From the NCBI GenBank assembly GCA_016758965.1, contig JAEPRB010000051.1:1-64000 (forward strand): a stretch of 64,000 bases of DNA, given 5' to 3'. The position numbers and the translations under genes are program-made. The notes beneath the pieces are model-generated. The model was not told the DNA's origin, searched no databases, and saw nothing but the letters and a program-made list of their open reading frames with translations. This stretch comes from Circinella minor (Eukaryota; Mucoromycota; Mucoromycetes; Mucorales; Lichtheimiaceae). Below, piece after piece: positions 10,624 through 23,947 of the stretch (positions within the stretch are counted from its first letter, which is position 1; each line of letters opens with the position of its first letter).

Positions 10624-13526
10624 TTAATGAATTAAATACGCCATAGTACCACTTTCATCAGTTGTTTGAAAATCAGAGGCGTAATCTAATATCCATTGTC
10701 GATCTGCGATGATGTCTTGTCTAGTGGGGTCTATATCCGTGAAAAGGAAAGCATAACGCGCCATACGTGCCAATGGTGCCAATTGTGCCTTGACATGAGG
10801 TGAGCTTGTTGCATGTTTCTTCAAATGTGCCACAACCGCATGTGATATCCGTCCGAAATTCTTGCCTGTATAATGCCAAATATCTTTGGCAACGCCTGTG
10901 TTTTGAATACCTCGGGCAAGCATCGTCCAGTATTGAAGATTGAGCGTTTCAAATTGAAGCAAAAGTGAACCAGGATCGTTACCAGAAGTTGTAGTTCCAG
11001 AAGAAGATAATGATTGTAATCGAGTTTGAACAGAAGCATCTTGATAAGGTTGGGAACCATCCGCTAAAAATTGTTTACCAATTCGCATACGACAACGATT
11101 CGCTACCCGAAGCAATAATTTAACATCGTCTGTGAAGGCAGCAAGTGCGGTAACCTGAAGATCGTACAAAACCCCACGATGATCTGTCATCTGTGCAAGA
11201 TGGATCCCAGTCGGTGAAGTAACCAAAAATTCCAAAACTTCAGCAATCGTTGCCTGTAATTCAATGTATTCCTTGTGAGTCAGCATTTGTGTCCGACGTA
11301 ACAGTCGCATCGAATCGAGCAATGCTGTAATATCCGTCTTTGTGAGATCCGAGGCATTGATGATTCGATTCGAATTGTATTTTGGTACGACTCGGGGGAC
11401 CCGACTAAGACTAGGGAACGAATACCCTTGGTCTGACAAAAAGTCGAGTAAATGTGTATTGTCTGGAATCATTCGTGCAGAGCTGTATTCATCTTGGTCT
11501 TCCAATGCAAATTCGTTTAAGAAATAGACCCGCACCAAATTTGCTGCCCATCGTCCGTATTTTTCACTTCCCAAGAAATAGTTAGCCAATGTCAATGTAG
11601 TTACATTTTGAGATAATGGACCTAAATAAGAAGATGCATCTTCTTTTGCAAACGACAAGGGTAATTCTTCAGGTCCTGTTGAGTCCATATCATCAGTTAC
11701 AGACATGGGCGCGAGTCGTTCCTGGGTCTCGTGCAAAATGGTATCGGCACGATTTTCCAACTCCTCCATCATGTTCATCACCTCTTTGTCCTTGCTCCAA
11801 TAAGCTTGTCGTATACCGGCCATTTCGGTTTCGTTATAAAGAAACAAACGATCTTGTCTAAATGTACGTCGTGCAATACGTTCGTCTAACCCATCCAACG
11901 ATGACTGAATAGCCAGAAGTCGGTTGAACGCACGAATCGATGATGCTTCCTTTTTATTTTCCTCTTGCTTTGGATTACCCGAAAAAAGTCGAAATACCCA
12001 TCCTATCGTACGAAAGTTTCCTTTGTCTTTACTATAAGGTCGCTCCATTGGTTCCCAAGCGACTGTTGGTTTGTTAAGTCGACGATCTTCTTTTGCACCT
12101 AATCGCCACAACAACTCCAACTAAAAGAAAAAAAAAGGGATGGAATATAATAATAAAATAAGTTAATTGAATTTATTTTATTAGTTCACTCGATTAAAAA
12201 AAAATATTAATTAATTAGTATGTGTACATTCCACCAATGTATATATATATATATATATTACCTTACTACGGCGCCCGTATCGCATATTTAAATTATATTC
12301 TTCTGTTGAATCGTAACGGAATATAATTTGAGGTTCTTCGTGTATTTTGGGTCGTTCATCTTGATTATTTAATAAAACTGAGTTGTTTAATAAACGTGTC
12401 ATTGGTACAATAAAATATTTTGTTTCAGCACCATGTCGATCCAGCTGTGATTTGATTTCGTTAAAAGCATTATGGCTTAAATAACAGTTGCCATCAAAAG
12501 GCATAATCCAACGTGCGTTACTAATCGATCGTCCATGTTGTATAGCTGTATTACGTCCTCCATTCTATTTATAATTTTCATATTTATACAAAAAGAGAAA
12601 AAAAAAAGTTAGTTAAAAATCGAATTCAATAAAAGGGGACTCTACAAAAGAAAAAAGAAGCAAGAATAATATAAAATTAAACTTACATTATTCATTGCGT
12701 AAAGGTTCTTATCATGATAAGTATAATCCAACGCTCGTAACTTTGCAACTTTTGAAAGCCGGCGATAATCATCAGAATGTAAAAAGTCAGGTTCCGTAAA
12801 ATGTTCGAGTCTAAAATCTATTTGTTTATATTCCTCTTCAACAAATGGTACACGAATATATTCCATATTGTATTTTTCTAATAAACGAACGACGGCTGCT
12901 TCACTGGAAGGATCTGAAATACGGTTTAATAAAAAGATCTTGCGCAAGTTAGGAAATGAAGGCTCATGCTCCAGAATAAAATGAAGATTCGACAGCGTCT
13001 GGCCCTCTTTGTGTCGTGGAGGGAGGTCATTTCCGATGATGCGATACAGAAGCAGTTGGTCACGTTGTGGTTCTGCAGTGATAGCACCGCCAGCGAGCGG
13101 TGAAGAAGACAATGACGATGCGGTTTTTGCAAAGTTGAAAAAGGGTATGTATCCAAAAATAAAAATAAATAAAAGAAGTCCAGCACCAAGAAGAGCAACT
13201 CTACCCCAGCGCGTTCGTTGGCGACGGTATTTTCGACTATTGCCATTATTATTATTGTATTGAAAGAACCGTCGAGGCTCTAACACTTTGTCCTTGATAG
13301 AAAAATAGGACCCTCCACTACTTGGTGTTCGTTTGCTGCTATCTCGTCGCGGTGGATAACCGAGATCCACAGTAATGTCAGACAGATGAGAACTTAAGTT
13401 ACCCATTCTGCGTTGTGTTGTATTTTGAAAATCGTGTGGTTTTTTGTTGACGGGCGATGGCGGTGGGGAAGCGGAAGAAGATGATCGTGCAACGTCTACA
13501 TCATGTTTTATATATGGAGAAAACAT
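10624..13526 (-). CDS. Type II membrane protein: glycosyltransferase-like domain fused to alginate-lyase-like domain
   Basis: Three exons (12687-13526, 12262-12564, 10624-12120) in phase, about 879 residues. Residues 1-105 form a Ser/Pro-rich cytosolic tail, and residues 108-130 are a single transmembrane anchor. The luminal part starts with a glycosyltransferase-like module (about 155-380) with LLYRIIGNDLPPRH, FPNLRKIFLLNRI and GGRNTAIQHGRS..RWIMPFDGN, the last like a donor/metal site. The C-terminal module (about 495-825) resembles the alginate lyase/polyuronate lyase family (Pfam Alginate_lyase): TLTLANYFLGSEKYGRWAAN, LLDSMRLL, DHRGVLYDLQVTALAAF and FLADGSQPYQ. The topology suggests Golgi processing of wall glucuronans, a feature of Mucorales walls. 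That role is inference, and each catalytic activity is unproven. Confidence 0.78.
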
Positions 13527-16500
13527 AATGTAGAGAGGCTAAACAAAGTTTGGTTTATTGTGAGGAGGGACAAGATTTTTTTCTTTTTTTTTTTTTTTTT
13601 GCTGTATATAATTATATATTGTGCTGTTTTTGGGGGGAGGAGGACAAAGAAAAGGCGCAAGTAGTTTTTAAAAAAAAAGAGAGAAAGAGAGAGAGAGAAA
13701 GACAGAGGAAAAGGACTCACAATGCACTTCGGTGAAACAAGGTCACATCCAGGTAAGATCCAGCCTTTATTTTTTTAAAAACTTGATTATAAAGAAAGCC
13801 CCGCCATAATTATTACTGCGCCTATATTTTTGTTCCTTATTTATTGTTCTCTTTAGAGGGGCAAGAAACTGATCATTTCATTATATCATGTATCATGGTA
13901 ACAGCTCTATAAGGAGCTTTTTATTATTGTCATGGAAATATATCATTTTTATTATCCTATATATATATCAAAGTAAGGTTGGAACAACCAACATAGAAAA
14001 AAAAAGCCCAAACATTTATGAATAAAGGAATAAGTAAAGGAAGAAATCTAACTAAAAATGGTCAAGGATCTACCGGGCGAGTAACAACTCTTGGTGTGAA
14101 TATCCGTTTCTCAAAACATTCTAACTAGAACGAAAAATCGGACCTCTTTTTTAGTAATTATTTGTATTTGTGGTCTTTCTCCCGTAGTTTGCAGCTGATA
14201 TATGTAAATAAGAGTCTTTTATATAATAACATTAACGTTGATGAACTATTTTTAGATGGTAATATTGTGATTGCCTGGTTCTTTATTTTGAGAGTGAAAG
14301 TAAAGCGTATTTTTATTTTAAATATATCTTATTTTAGGCATATAACATATACCTTGTTGCTTTTGTAGATCTTAAAAGAATTCTCAGAAAAAAAAGGGTA
14401 ATAATAACCAATTTTTGGATTAACTGGCGGGGAAGTGTCAATGATAGGGATAAAAAAAATTAAAAGCTTGCCAAGGAATTCAAGTGAAACACAGAAGAGG
14501 ACCTATTGATTCAGGCCAAAAAAAAGTAGTACTAGATTAAATATACTATACTCTACTGTATTATACTATTTACTATTTAACGTAATATAGTCCAATATTT
14601 GTTGCTTCTTACACGGCGAAAGCTCCGGTTAAAAAGAAAAAGAGCTCAAAATCTCCAGAAAAAAAAAAGTAGTTACACGCTTTAAAAAAAAAAAATCTAA
14701 GCCCGCTTTTCTACTTCCAAAATCAGGCTGATATTTTTTTTTATAATACCCGGTAAAATTAGTAAAATATTTGCTTATGCTGCTAAGCATCACGAGTCAG
14801 TGAGTACGTACTGGCTCATTGTAAAAACTTTTCTTTATCCACATTTAGGCACTTGAGAGTTTATTACTGTTTTTGCTCAATAAAGAAGTCGTTTGTTTGA
14901 TTTACATATAGAAATATAACATTATAATTGGCTCTTTTCTTTCTTTTAAGGCAAAACAAAAGCCATGTAATACTTTGATCCGATTTTTTTTTTTTGCGTA
15001 AGACTAGTGCTATATTTTAACCTGGGTGAAACGCAACAAATAATATAGTGGCTGAATGGCGCATAAACTTGTTTCTGTCGCAAATGGCAAATTAACCTTT
15101 TTTACACATAGGAAAAGAATGTGAAAGGAAAAGTTAATAAAATGTGTCACCGCATATTTTTATCCCAACTTATGTGTAAAAAAATTCATTCTTTTCGCAT
15201 TCACCAAAAAATAGCCAACATATATATTATTCGGAAAGAAGAAGATAATGATGATCATTATCATTAAAAGGATGTGCCAAGTTATCAATTTTTCTGCCCA
15301 TTTCTATAAAGTTTAGCTTCATTTCTGTCCTACCTGGTATCAGCAGATCACAATTAACGCACTAATCGATTTCTGGATATCCAAAAATCAAAACCCGTCG
15401 CATTCTTTATATTAATGTCGCAGTGAAAGAGATGACTAATCTATATAGTTTATATACATAAGGTTACATTTGGTTCTTGCTGGCATCATTCTGGTGAGTT
15501 ACTATTATTCAATAACTTCTATTTAAGTATGAAGAAGTTTCTTTTAATATGTAGAATTTCTGCATATAGTAACGAAAGTGTAAACATAGTTTTGGGAATG
15601 TCTTTTTATAAATATATATTGAATGATATCAAAAAGTACTCCCGATTTTATTTACACGCTAGTGCCAAATGTGATGACATTATTATGCAGTAAAATTAAT
15701 GATACGTAATATGCTTTTTTTTTCCGGTTAACTACAGTGAATATTCGCTAAACCGGTACTTAATATATGTGAGGATTTGTACCGGTTTAGCGAATTGAAA
15801 CGCAGCTGGTACTAATATGTAGAATATACTGGAAACATAACTATAATTAAATTAAGCTGTACAGATAAGATAAAAAAAATGATAGTTCATATAATCTAGC
15901 TTTGCTACTACGTATAAGCTAATCTTTTAGTGAAAAAAATGACAATAGTATACCCATCAAATAGTGATAATGAACCAGAGATTGGATTAATAATGAATTT
16001 ACAACAAACAAAGTGTGTTTAATATCATGGACCATGGTTAAGCAGTTGAATAAATGAGTAAAAATGAATTGTATCAACAATATAATTACATATTCAATGG
16101 TAATGAATAAGTATATGTCAAAGTTGAAAAGGAGTACGTATGTACGCGGATGAGGAGAAAGAAAAAAGCACCTGTGTGAAGCTGGCGAAAAAGAGACACT
16201 GTTATCAACAAGATGTTGAGAAGCTTTCTTTTGACGACAAGAATGATTTGTGTATTTTAATTGCTACGGAAACAAAGTAGCCAACTGAAAACAAAGGGAA
16301 GAGCTGAGATTACGTTAAAAGAAAGCTAGATTACAGATTTTACCAATAAAAAGACTAATATTATATTATATAAAATAAAATAATACTGTTATAAACCTGG
16401 TAAATATTTGGGAAAGCTCACCGGATACCGGTTTAACGAATCAACAGTATTTTACTAAGTATATAAAAAATATTTGAGAGATACTACCGGTTTAACGAGT

Positions 16501-18772
16501 ACCGGTTTAGCGAATACTCACTGTATTCTTTTACGCATGATCCAGAATTTTAACTTATTATGAACTATATCTTTAGGCTATTTATGATCTGTTTCCATAG
16601 TTTCAAATATTGGTTTTTTCTTAATGATTCGTGGTCGAATTATTTTTCATTTTGAGTACGTACGTATGCTTTTAATCTTATGTTTGCGCTTTGATTGTTT
16701 TCAATTTTGTGCTCTTTATAGTACCAAGATACAAGGTTTTTCGCGAAGTTGAAAAGAATTTGCCTGCGAACCATTACGTACGTAGGAAAAATTCAATATG
16801 TATTGCACAAACCATTTATTATTGTTTAAAACATTGGTTTTGTATACATCTATTAATTATTTCATGATATATTTTGTATTACTATTATAGTGTTTCTATT
16901 TAATACTTCTAAAGAGTAATTTGGTAAGTTGATTTCATTTTATGTACCTATACTTTTTCTGGCCTTCATGATGATTCGTTTTCATATTTCATTGATGATG
17001 CTATGATATATTTTGTAGTCACATTAGTAAAAGTATGGATCAAATCTTTTTATTTTCTAGTAATGAATGGCTCGAGTACGTTTAGAGAAAATTGGTTGAC
17101 TAATAGTTCATTCATACGTAAATACAGATAAGTAAAAGAAAGGATGCTGTCTATTATCTTTTAATAACGGTTATCTAAAGTAAGAATCAGCCAATAAGTA
17201 CCAAATTAGATTTCAAAAGTCTACTAATTTTAACTAAGAGACAAAATGTAATGTAATTATATAACCGATTACACACATATGAAACATTTATTTGAAGACA
17301 ATCTCACATTTTGACTGAGATCAGCATTAATATGTTTGATTCTATCAGAGCGACTGAGGATTTCAAGAGATAGTGACAATGTCAATGATGATATTTGCAA
17401 TCAATCCTGGATGGCGAGCGATATTGACAATCATTATGATAGTCACTAAAAAGCTATGTAGTTCACAGATCAAATGTTTATAGAGAAAGTTAGAAGAGAT
17501 TTAAGAAGTGCATATTTTCTAATATTAATTTTAGACAATTGTTATTATAAGTCGTTACCACAAGCAAGGCAGAAAAGCTTACTGTTGATTTTGCTATTAC
17601 ATTCGCCAGGGCTAAATGTTTAATCAACCATTATTGAAGCTATTACAAATAAACCATAATATCCTTTGTTCCAAGAAATCGATTAATCAGTCAATAAGAG
17701 TCTACATAAGTCACATATTTATATACTTACAGTTGATTCATGAACGCAATATACTGTAATTTTCAGCTATAAGTATTCACTGTACGCAACAGTACATGCC
17801 GGAACATTGCTCGGCTTTCAAATCCGACCCAATCAGCCAATCTCAATACAAGGAATTGTATAATATAAACAAGGTCAAATTAACGCTTTACTTAATATTA
17901 ATATTTTACATTGCTATCTAGAATACATCTTTTAATATCTGTATATTTTAACCAGTGTACTTCACTTTGTTCATTAGTGCTATCATTGGAACAATGAACA
18001 TTACAGTGCGCGCCAGATTTTATGGCATCAATTTTCCGCTGAATATTTTATGTTCCTCTCAAAAGCAATACTGTAGGTATGTAATTAAGTTTTATATATA
18101 AATCTGATCATAATCTACTTGTTGATCTGTTATTACTTTTTAAATAATTTTTTTGGGATTGCGGATCAAACCATTCACACAATAGGCAAGAACTATCTGA
18201 TATCATCCTGAGAGTTAAAAATTATTACACTACGTGTTTGAATGTCTTTCCAACGGAATGCAAGCTATAAATGACAGACCTCATCATGTTCAGTCACGTT
18301 TTATAGCACAGCACTGTCCAGTCGTTATAATAATGATAAATCATCTCTATAACTTTTATTTAATCTTGACAACATCTATCGTAAATTACACAAAAATACT
18401 CATGTTAAATTACGTTACACTCAAATATAACTGCAGAGTGCTAGTTTTTTCCAATTAAGTAAAGTCAATCGTCTTGAAGCATGATTTTGAATTCAAAAGC
18501 TAGTTTCTGTCATTAGACAAACACAAAAATTACTCTATTTGTTTGTGTCAAATATTTTATAGTAATATCCACATCGTTGTCTTTTTATCTCTCTTTTTTT
18601 TATCCATCCTACTAAAATATTTTATAATACATTGATACATAAAGCAATCATAAGTACATATCATATTATGCAAATGAGAAAAAGGATGAGTTTATGTGTT
18701 TGTTTTATGTATAATACAAACATTTACAAACAAAACAAATTAGTTTGTTATTTATTTAACGGGCTAATGTTA
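13527..18772. other. 5.2-kb gene-empty region
   Basis: Apart from the 789-bp inverted-repeat element at 15735-16523 I see no gene. The first 250 bases are the likely promoter of the glycosyltransferase-like gene and carry poly-T and GA tracts. Short frames have no family resemblance. A degenerate inverted pair (TTTTTTACACATA near 15096 and its complement near 15172) may be an older decayed element. The last 300 bases are the 3' flank of the F-box gene. Confidence 0.6.
15735..16523. mobile_element. Non-autonomous pogo-like DNA transposon (MITE), 789 bp
   Basis: Terminal inverted repeats of 25 bases (15735-15759 and 16499-16523) match at 24 of 25 positions. The ends read CAGTGAATATTCGCTAAACC... 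and, complemented from the right, CAGTGAGTATTCGCTAAACC. Both ends are flanked by TA, the target-site duplication of the Tc1/mariner/pogo superfamily. The TAAACCGG-type terminus is characteristic of pogo/Fot1/Tigger elements. Extra copies of TACCGGTTTA(A/G)CGA occur at 15779-15795 (inverted against the left end, forming a 17-bp perfect stem with a 19-base loop), 16426-16441 and 16485-16500. These resemble subterminal transposase-binding sites. No intact transposase is present; a 46-codon plus-strand frame at about 16140-16280 (KLAKKRHCYQQDVEKLSFDD) could be a remnant. Confidence 0.88.
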
Positions 18773-20921
18773 TTATAGTCGCTGTTGTTCTTGTTGACGG
18801 CTTGCAAGTTTATTTTCAATGTACTTTAACGTTCTCGGTTGAATTGACCCACATCGTTGAATTCTCAACTTGCTCAGCATTCCATTTGGATGATCGACTA
18901 ATTCTCGTAAACTATGACAGGATACCTCACTACATCCAATCAATTGAATATCTTGTAACCAATATAAGTCTTTTAATACTGAATCCAAAGGGGCATTTAC
19001 AGTCCATAATTCCAATCGTTTCAAATGAGTCAATCGTCTTAATGTATCCATAGTCGTAGCCCATTTTGCTGTATGAACCAATTGTAACTCTTCCAAATGT
19101 TCTATCGATCCAATGGCGTCCACCACCGAGTCCGTTACAAAATGACCCCATCGTAAACAAAGATGTCGTAAAGTATTGTTCTGATTGAAAAACCAACACC
19201 AGCTGGTCTCAGAGGGGAGTGCTGGTCTTGATGATGTTGTGGCAATTCCCAAATCCAATTTTGTCAGATGTGGTAGTTGATTAAGAACGAGAAGCATATC
19301 ATCTGGTAACTCAAGCATACACCATAATGTTAGTTCAGTCAAGCGCGGACATTTTTCTAGAAATCCAACAAGAACTCGGCCACCGAATTGCAAGTATTTA
19401 CATGAAAATGTATGGAGTTGTGGTAATGATTGGGTGATTCGTTCTAACTGTGTCCAATCCGATGGGTTGGCAGTCTGTCGTGTCATAGTAGAAACGCCTT
19501 CTCCTAAAGATAAAATTTCGAGTGTCGATGTATGTTGTTGGATCGTTGGAATAATTTCATTGGAACCATAGCCTGCTGCTTCTCGTGTAATCAATTCACG
19601 TAATCCTTTATTATAATTTTTTTCTTCCTGTTGCTGTTGGTTTTTTTGCCGTCGAGCACGTTCCATCCACTGTTCTTGTTGTTTGCGACTTGTACCCCAT
19701 GAATTACATTCAATATATTGTAATAATGGACACAGTTGAAAAAACATATTTAAATCCACAGATTTTTCGCTTGGCCATTTATAAAAATCTGAATCAGCTT
19801 CAATATTAGCAATCATTAGACATTGTAGTTTTGGACAACGTCGCAGAATAGGTGCAGTACGTTTATCCTTGTGGAGAACTGCATTCAGGCACAAATAAGC
19901 CAGATTAAATTCTTGTACAACATTATTATTACTGGGATCTCGTGACATCCCATCGTCGTCGCCTTCGTATAACATTGTTTTTGTTGATAGTGGTTCTGTA
20001 TCGTACACCTCAGGAGGTGCATATGAATTCACCGAAAAAGAAAAATGTGTTAATTTTGAACATGTTTCTAGGATTCTAAGAAACGCTATATTTTGGCTAT
20101 GATGATCGAATGTAAGTTCTTCTAATTGACTTGATATATGACGTAAAGCTGATATAAAGCGGGATTGATCGATAATTATACATTTATGAAATTCTAGTAT
20201 TATTGTGATTATAAGGAAAGTAGAAAAAAATGCTAGTTAGTATGTATATCCAATCCAGAATAATATATATATATATTGCATTTATAACACCTTCATCACA
20301 AAATATTATTTATTTATCCAACAACAAGAGCAGAAGCCTGTTTTGCTTATTTTATTGTTGTTGTTTAATTAACAAGAAATATATTTTTCTCCCTCTTCAT
20401 CATCAAGCACCTCTGGTTTCTCCTCCCCTCATCATAATTTCTTGTAATATATAATATTTACCTACAATACGTGGAATGCAACCACGTTTCGAAAGAATTG
20501 ATAAAATTAGATGCACTTGTTCCTCACTACAATGGGAAATGACTATATGTCGTACATGCGGACCCAAACATCGTATCATCCTTGGAGACAGTCGCGTTAT
20601 TAATTCTTTTTCATGGTCTAGATAATCATTGTCGTCAAAAGATATCTTGACTTTTTTCCAAAGCATCGTTGTATATTGAGGCACAAGCTCCATCCAAACC
20701 ATGGATACTGCCACACATTCCAAACAGTCTTGCTGAGTAAGACGTGAAAATATATTATGAATAATATCATAAGGAAGTTTATATAAAAAGTTGGTCAAAT
20801 TTTGTGATGGTACAACCATCCTCGCATTTTTTTTCGGTGGTTCCGACGACGAAGTTAATGTATTTCTTGTAGTATGCAAAGAAGAGTAAAATGAGTTTCC
20901 GATGTTAATGATGCCAGTCAT
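18773..20921 (-). CDS. F-box / leucine-rich repeat protein
   Basis: Two exons (20462-20921 and 18773-20193), about 626 residues; the 268-base intron joins in phase as RIV|EFHKC. An F-box lies at about residues 40-92 (NFLYKLPYDIIHNIFSRL ... CVAVSMVWMELVPQYTTMLW). The rest is built of leucine-rich repeats of the F-box/AMN1 kind, such as CPRLTELTLWCMLELPDDML, LPHLTKLDLG, LRHLCLRWGHFVTDSVVDAI and LKRLELWTV. Such proteins are substrate receptors of SCF (Skp1-Cullin-F-box) ubiquitin ligases, and the F-box binds Skp1. The target is unknown. Only about 357 bases separate it from the kinase gene upstream on the same strand. Confidence 0.85.
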
Positions 20922-21278
20922 GATTAACTAAAAAATTAAACGGTAAAAGGAAATAGAGAATAAAATAAAAATAAAGGAGAAAGAGAAAGAGAAAGTGAAA
21001 TAAAAACCCATGCTTGGTTTGTCGTGATCTTATTGGGAAAAAAACATAATGTTTACGTGTGGCGATGTCTATGTCGTGAGTTTCGTTACTATGGGAACAT
21101 TTTGTGTGTGTATAATCTGAAGAATTTGTTGGGTCATCCCATTTTATCAGTATGTATAGAAAAAAAAAACCATGCAAATTCATTCGTTCATTCATGCACA
21201 ACATACTCAATTTTAAAGTAGTACAAGGTTATTTGAATAAAAGAAGCACGCGAAAAAAATTAGAAATAAAAATTCTAT
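20922..21278. other. Intergenic promoter region of the F-box gene
   Basis: No gene is seen. It is AT-rich with GA-rich leader sequence next to the F-box gene start and the 3' end of the kinase gene. Confidence 0.5.
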
Positions 21279-23837
21279 CTACACCATTCTTTGCTGTACA
21301 AGGGATGCTACTCTTGTAGTAGATCCCCAATCCGAACACATTTGGATAGGAGAAAGCATGGGTATGGACGGCAAGTCAAATGTTTCTTGCTGCTGTTGTT
21401 CTGGGTGATGACAATGATGATGCTCACACTTTTCCCTACTACTAATGTTACTGCTACTACTATTCCTTCTAATACTATGTTCGGACGTTGTCTTGATTGT
21501 TTTTTTATTATTATAATTAGTATTACTTCTCTCTTGTTCTTGCTGTTGTTGAAGGACTTGTGATGGAGGGGTAGAAAGTGATTTCTTTTTCTTTTTAACA
21601 AAATCTGTTGTTGAAATCGCACTACTGGCGATAGGTTCTTGTCTCCGTAACTCTTCAGCAGCGTGTTCTGACGAAGACCGTCGTCTTGCTTCTTGCTGGA
21701 TACCACCAAAATCGTAAGAGCTGGCACTTCTTCCAATATTGGCAGCAGCAATTCGTAAAGAAGTAAACGACGGTTTTTTCGTTCGCTGTAATCGATCAAT
21801 AGTTTTGCTTTTGGATAATCGCAATACGCCTCTAATATCTTGTGTCATATTACTTGTTGTTGGTTTGGGAGTATTATTACTGATAAATAATTCTTGCTGT
21901 TGTGATGGCAATGGTGCTGATTTAGGTATTCCAAGGGAAACACCTTTAGCCCAAAGTAAACTTTTTCGCTGTGGTTGTGGTATTGGTCGAGAAGGTGTCA
22001 TGTTTTCATTATAATTATTATTCTTGTTGGTCTGTTTTAATATAATAGAAGGCGTCGAAGGTATCAAAGGCGTAGTTGTTATGGTAATATCAGGGGGAGA
22101 ACTAGTAGCTGTATTCGATGTTATAATACTAGTGATAGGAACAGTAGAAGTAGCAGTAGAAGTAAAATTGGATGTATTTCTCCGTTTTATGTGATCCATA
22201 GTCGGATGACGGTGTCGTAAAAAAGATGAGTTTAAAGCATCGGAAGCACTAATACGTTTGGTTGGATCGAACATGAGAAATTGCTGTAGCAAATCAAGCA
22301 TTGACTGTGTTGCTGTAGGTAAAACAGTAGATAATGGTTTCGGAGAAAACTATTTTTTTCACACAATTAAGTTTTTTTTCTTATACCTGTGTGATACTAT
22401 ATTGTGATACGAATTTTTTTGCTATCCATAAGGATTTACTGTTTATTACCTGAGGAAACTCAAAGCCAAGTTTATGAGCAAGTCGAATTCCATCTGACCA
22501 ATCTCTTGTAAGGTCAGGCGGTGGTGATATCGGTGGTAGTGGATGTATTATATCATGTTGTTGCTGATGATGATTCAAAGGAGGCAATGACGGAGGATGC
22601 TGTGAAGTAACTTTTGTAGAAGGATAAGATGATCGTTGTTGCTGATGATCGGAGGATGATGTAGATGTTGATGATTTCTTTAAAAGAGGTGTTAAGCGAC
22701 GTTGTTTTTTAATAAGGGTTCCTGATGGGCTTCCAAGAATTTGACAAATTCTATACAGTTGATCGATTTCAGATCGACCTGGGAAAATGGGTTTCAAAGC
22801 AACGAGTTCGGCAAAGATGGCGCCAATAGCCCATAAATCAACAGGATCTGAGTATTGGGTTGCGTGCAAAAGTACTTCAGGTGCTCGATACCTGAAAGTA
22901 AAACCAAAGACAAATTATTATTATTATTATATTATTATTATCATTAGTCAATGGTATAAATATTTAATGAGATAGCAATGATAATTGAAAATAGTATTTT
23001 ACCATCGTGTGCTAACATATTCGGTATACGGTGGTTTACTTTTAATTTCACGAGCAAGGCCAAAATCAGCCAATTTGATAATCATCACATCATCATCTTC
23101 GTCGCCGTTGTCGCTTGATGTTTGTTGATTGTCATGTAATTTCATTGTTTGTTTGTTGCTGTTACTATTATATCCAATCAGAAGATTTTCGGGTTTCATA
23201 TCTCTGTGAAATATACCTTGTTGATGTAAATGAGCTAATGCTGTTAATGTTTGTCGCCTAGCAATAAAATGAAAAGAGAAGTATATTAACAACAACATAT
23301 ATAACTTTTGTAAAGTGGGCAGAAATTGTGATTTGTACAATATATTTGTAGAAATCGACCAAAAAAAGAAAGGCAGAGAGAGGGAGAAAGAGACATACAA
23401 AATGGAACGAACTTTGGAATGTTCAAGTGGTTGTTCTGCCTCGCGTCGTTGTTTGATCAGCTGGTATAAATTGCCTCCATTCATGTATTCCATAATAAAA
23501 TAAAGTTCTTTGGTGGGGCCAGTATAACTATCGTGTAGTTTGACAATGTTGGGATGCTGTGCAAGATTCTTCAAAGTTCGATATTCGCGTGCATTGGTAC
23601 AATCTCCTTTTGATGTTTTCTTCATGATCTTAATGGCAACCTAGATTATTCATGTACATGTATATGAGAATGGAATTCATCTCGAGGTTTCTTTTAAAGT
23701 TGAAGGGGGAAATAAAAATATCGTATTACAATTTCATGCGATGATTTATTTACAGCTCTATGAACTGTTCCAAAAGAACCAGTGCCGACTTGTTCTAATA
23801 ATTCATATTCACGATGAGGTGTCCCCCGTTTGGCCAT
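21279..23837 (-). CDS. RCK-family (Ime2/MAK/ICK-like) Ser/Thr protein kinase
   Basis: Five exons (23730-23837, 23399-23640, 23003-23257, 22450-22891, 21279-22349), about 705 residues. All kinase motifs are present: glycine loop [12 protein letters not shown], catalytic Lys40 in [27 protein letters not shown], and the T-x-Y activation loop [17 protein letters not shown]. Also present are the CMGC tail signatures [39 protein letters not shown] and [17 protein letters not shown] plus this C-lobe is diagnostic of the RCK group (Ime2 of yeast, Mde3/Pit1 of fission yeast, MAK/ICK of animals), which acts in meiosis and in cilium control. Two low-complexity inserts interrupt the C-lobe (before the DFG strand and after the ILGSP motif). 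A roughly 330-residue Ser/Gln-rich tail follows. Confidence 0.9.
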
Positions 23838-23905
23838 TTAAAATATATGTATAAATATAGGTATAAATAATGATGGATGGTATACAAAAAGGCAAGAAAA
23901 GAATG

Positions 23906-23947
<42 letters not shown>

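Noticed and set aside
14600..14672. Basic peptide APVKKKKSSKSPEKKK ending at a stop, like a histone-type tail
   Set aside because: No upstream exon, acceptor or start found; poly-A context makes Lys runs likely by chance.
15035..15235. Degenerate inverted repeat around TTTTTTACACATA
   Set aside because: Arms need several gaps and the matched core is short; too weak to call an element.
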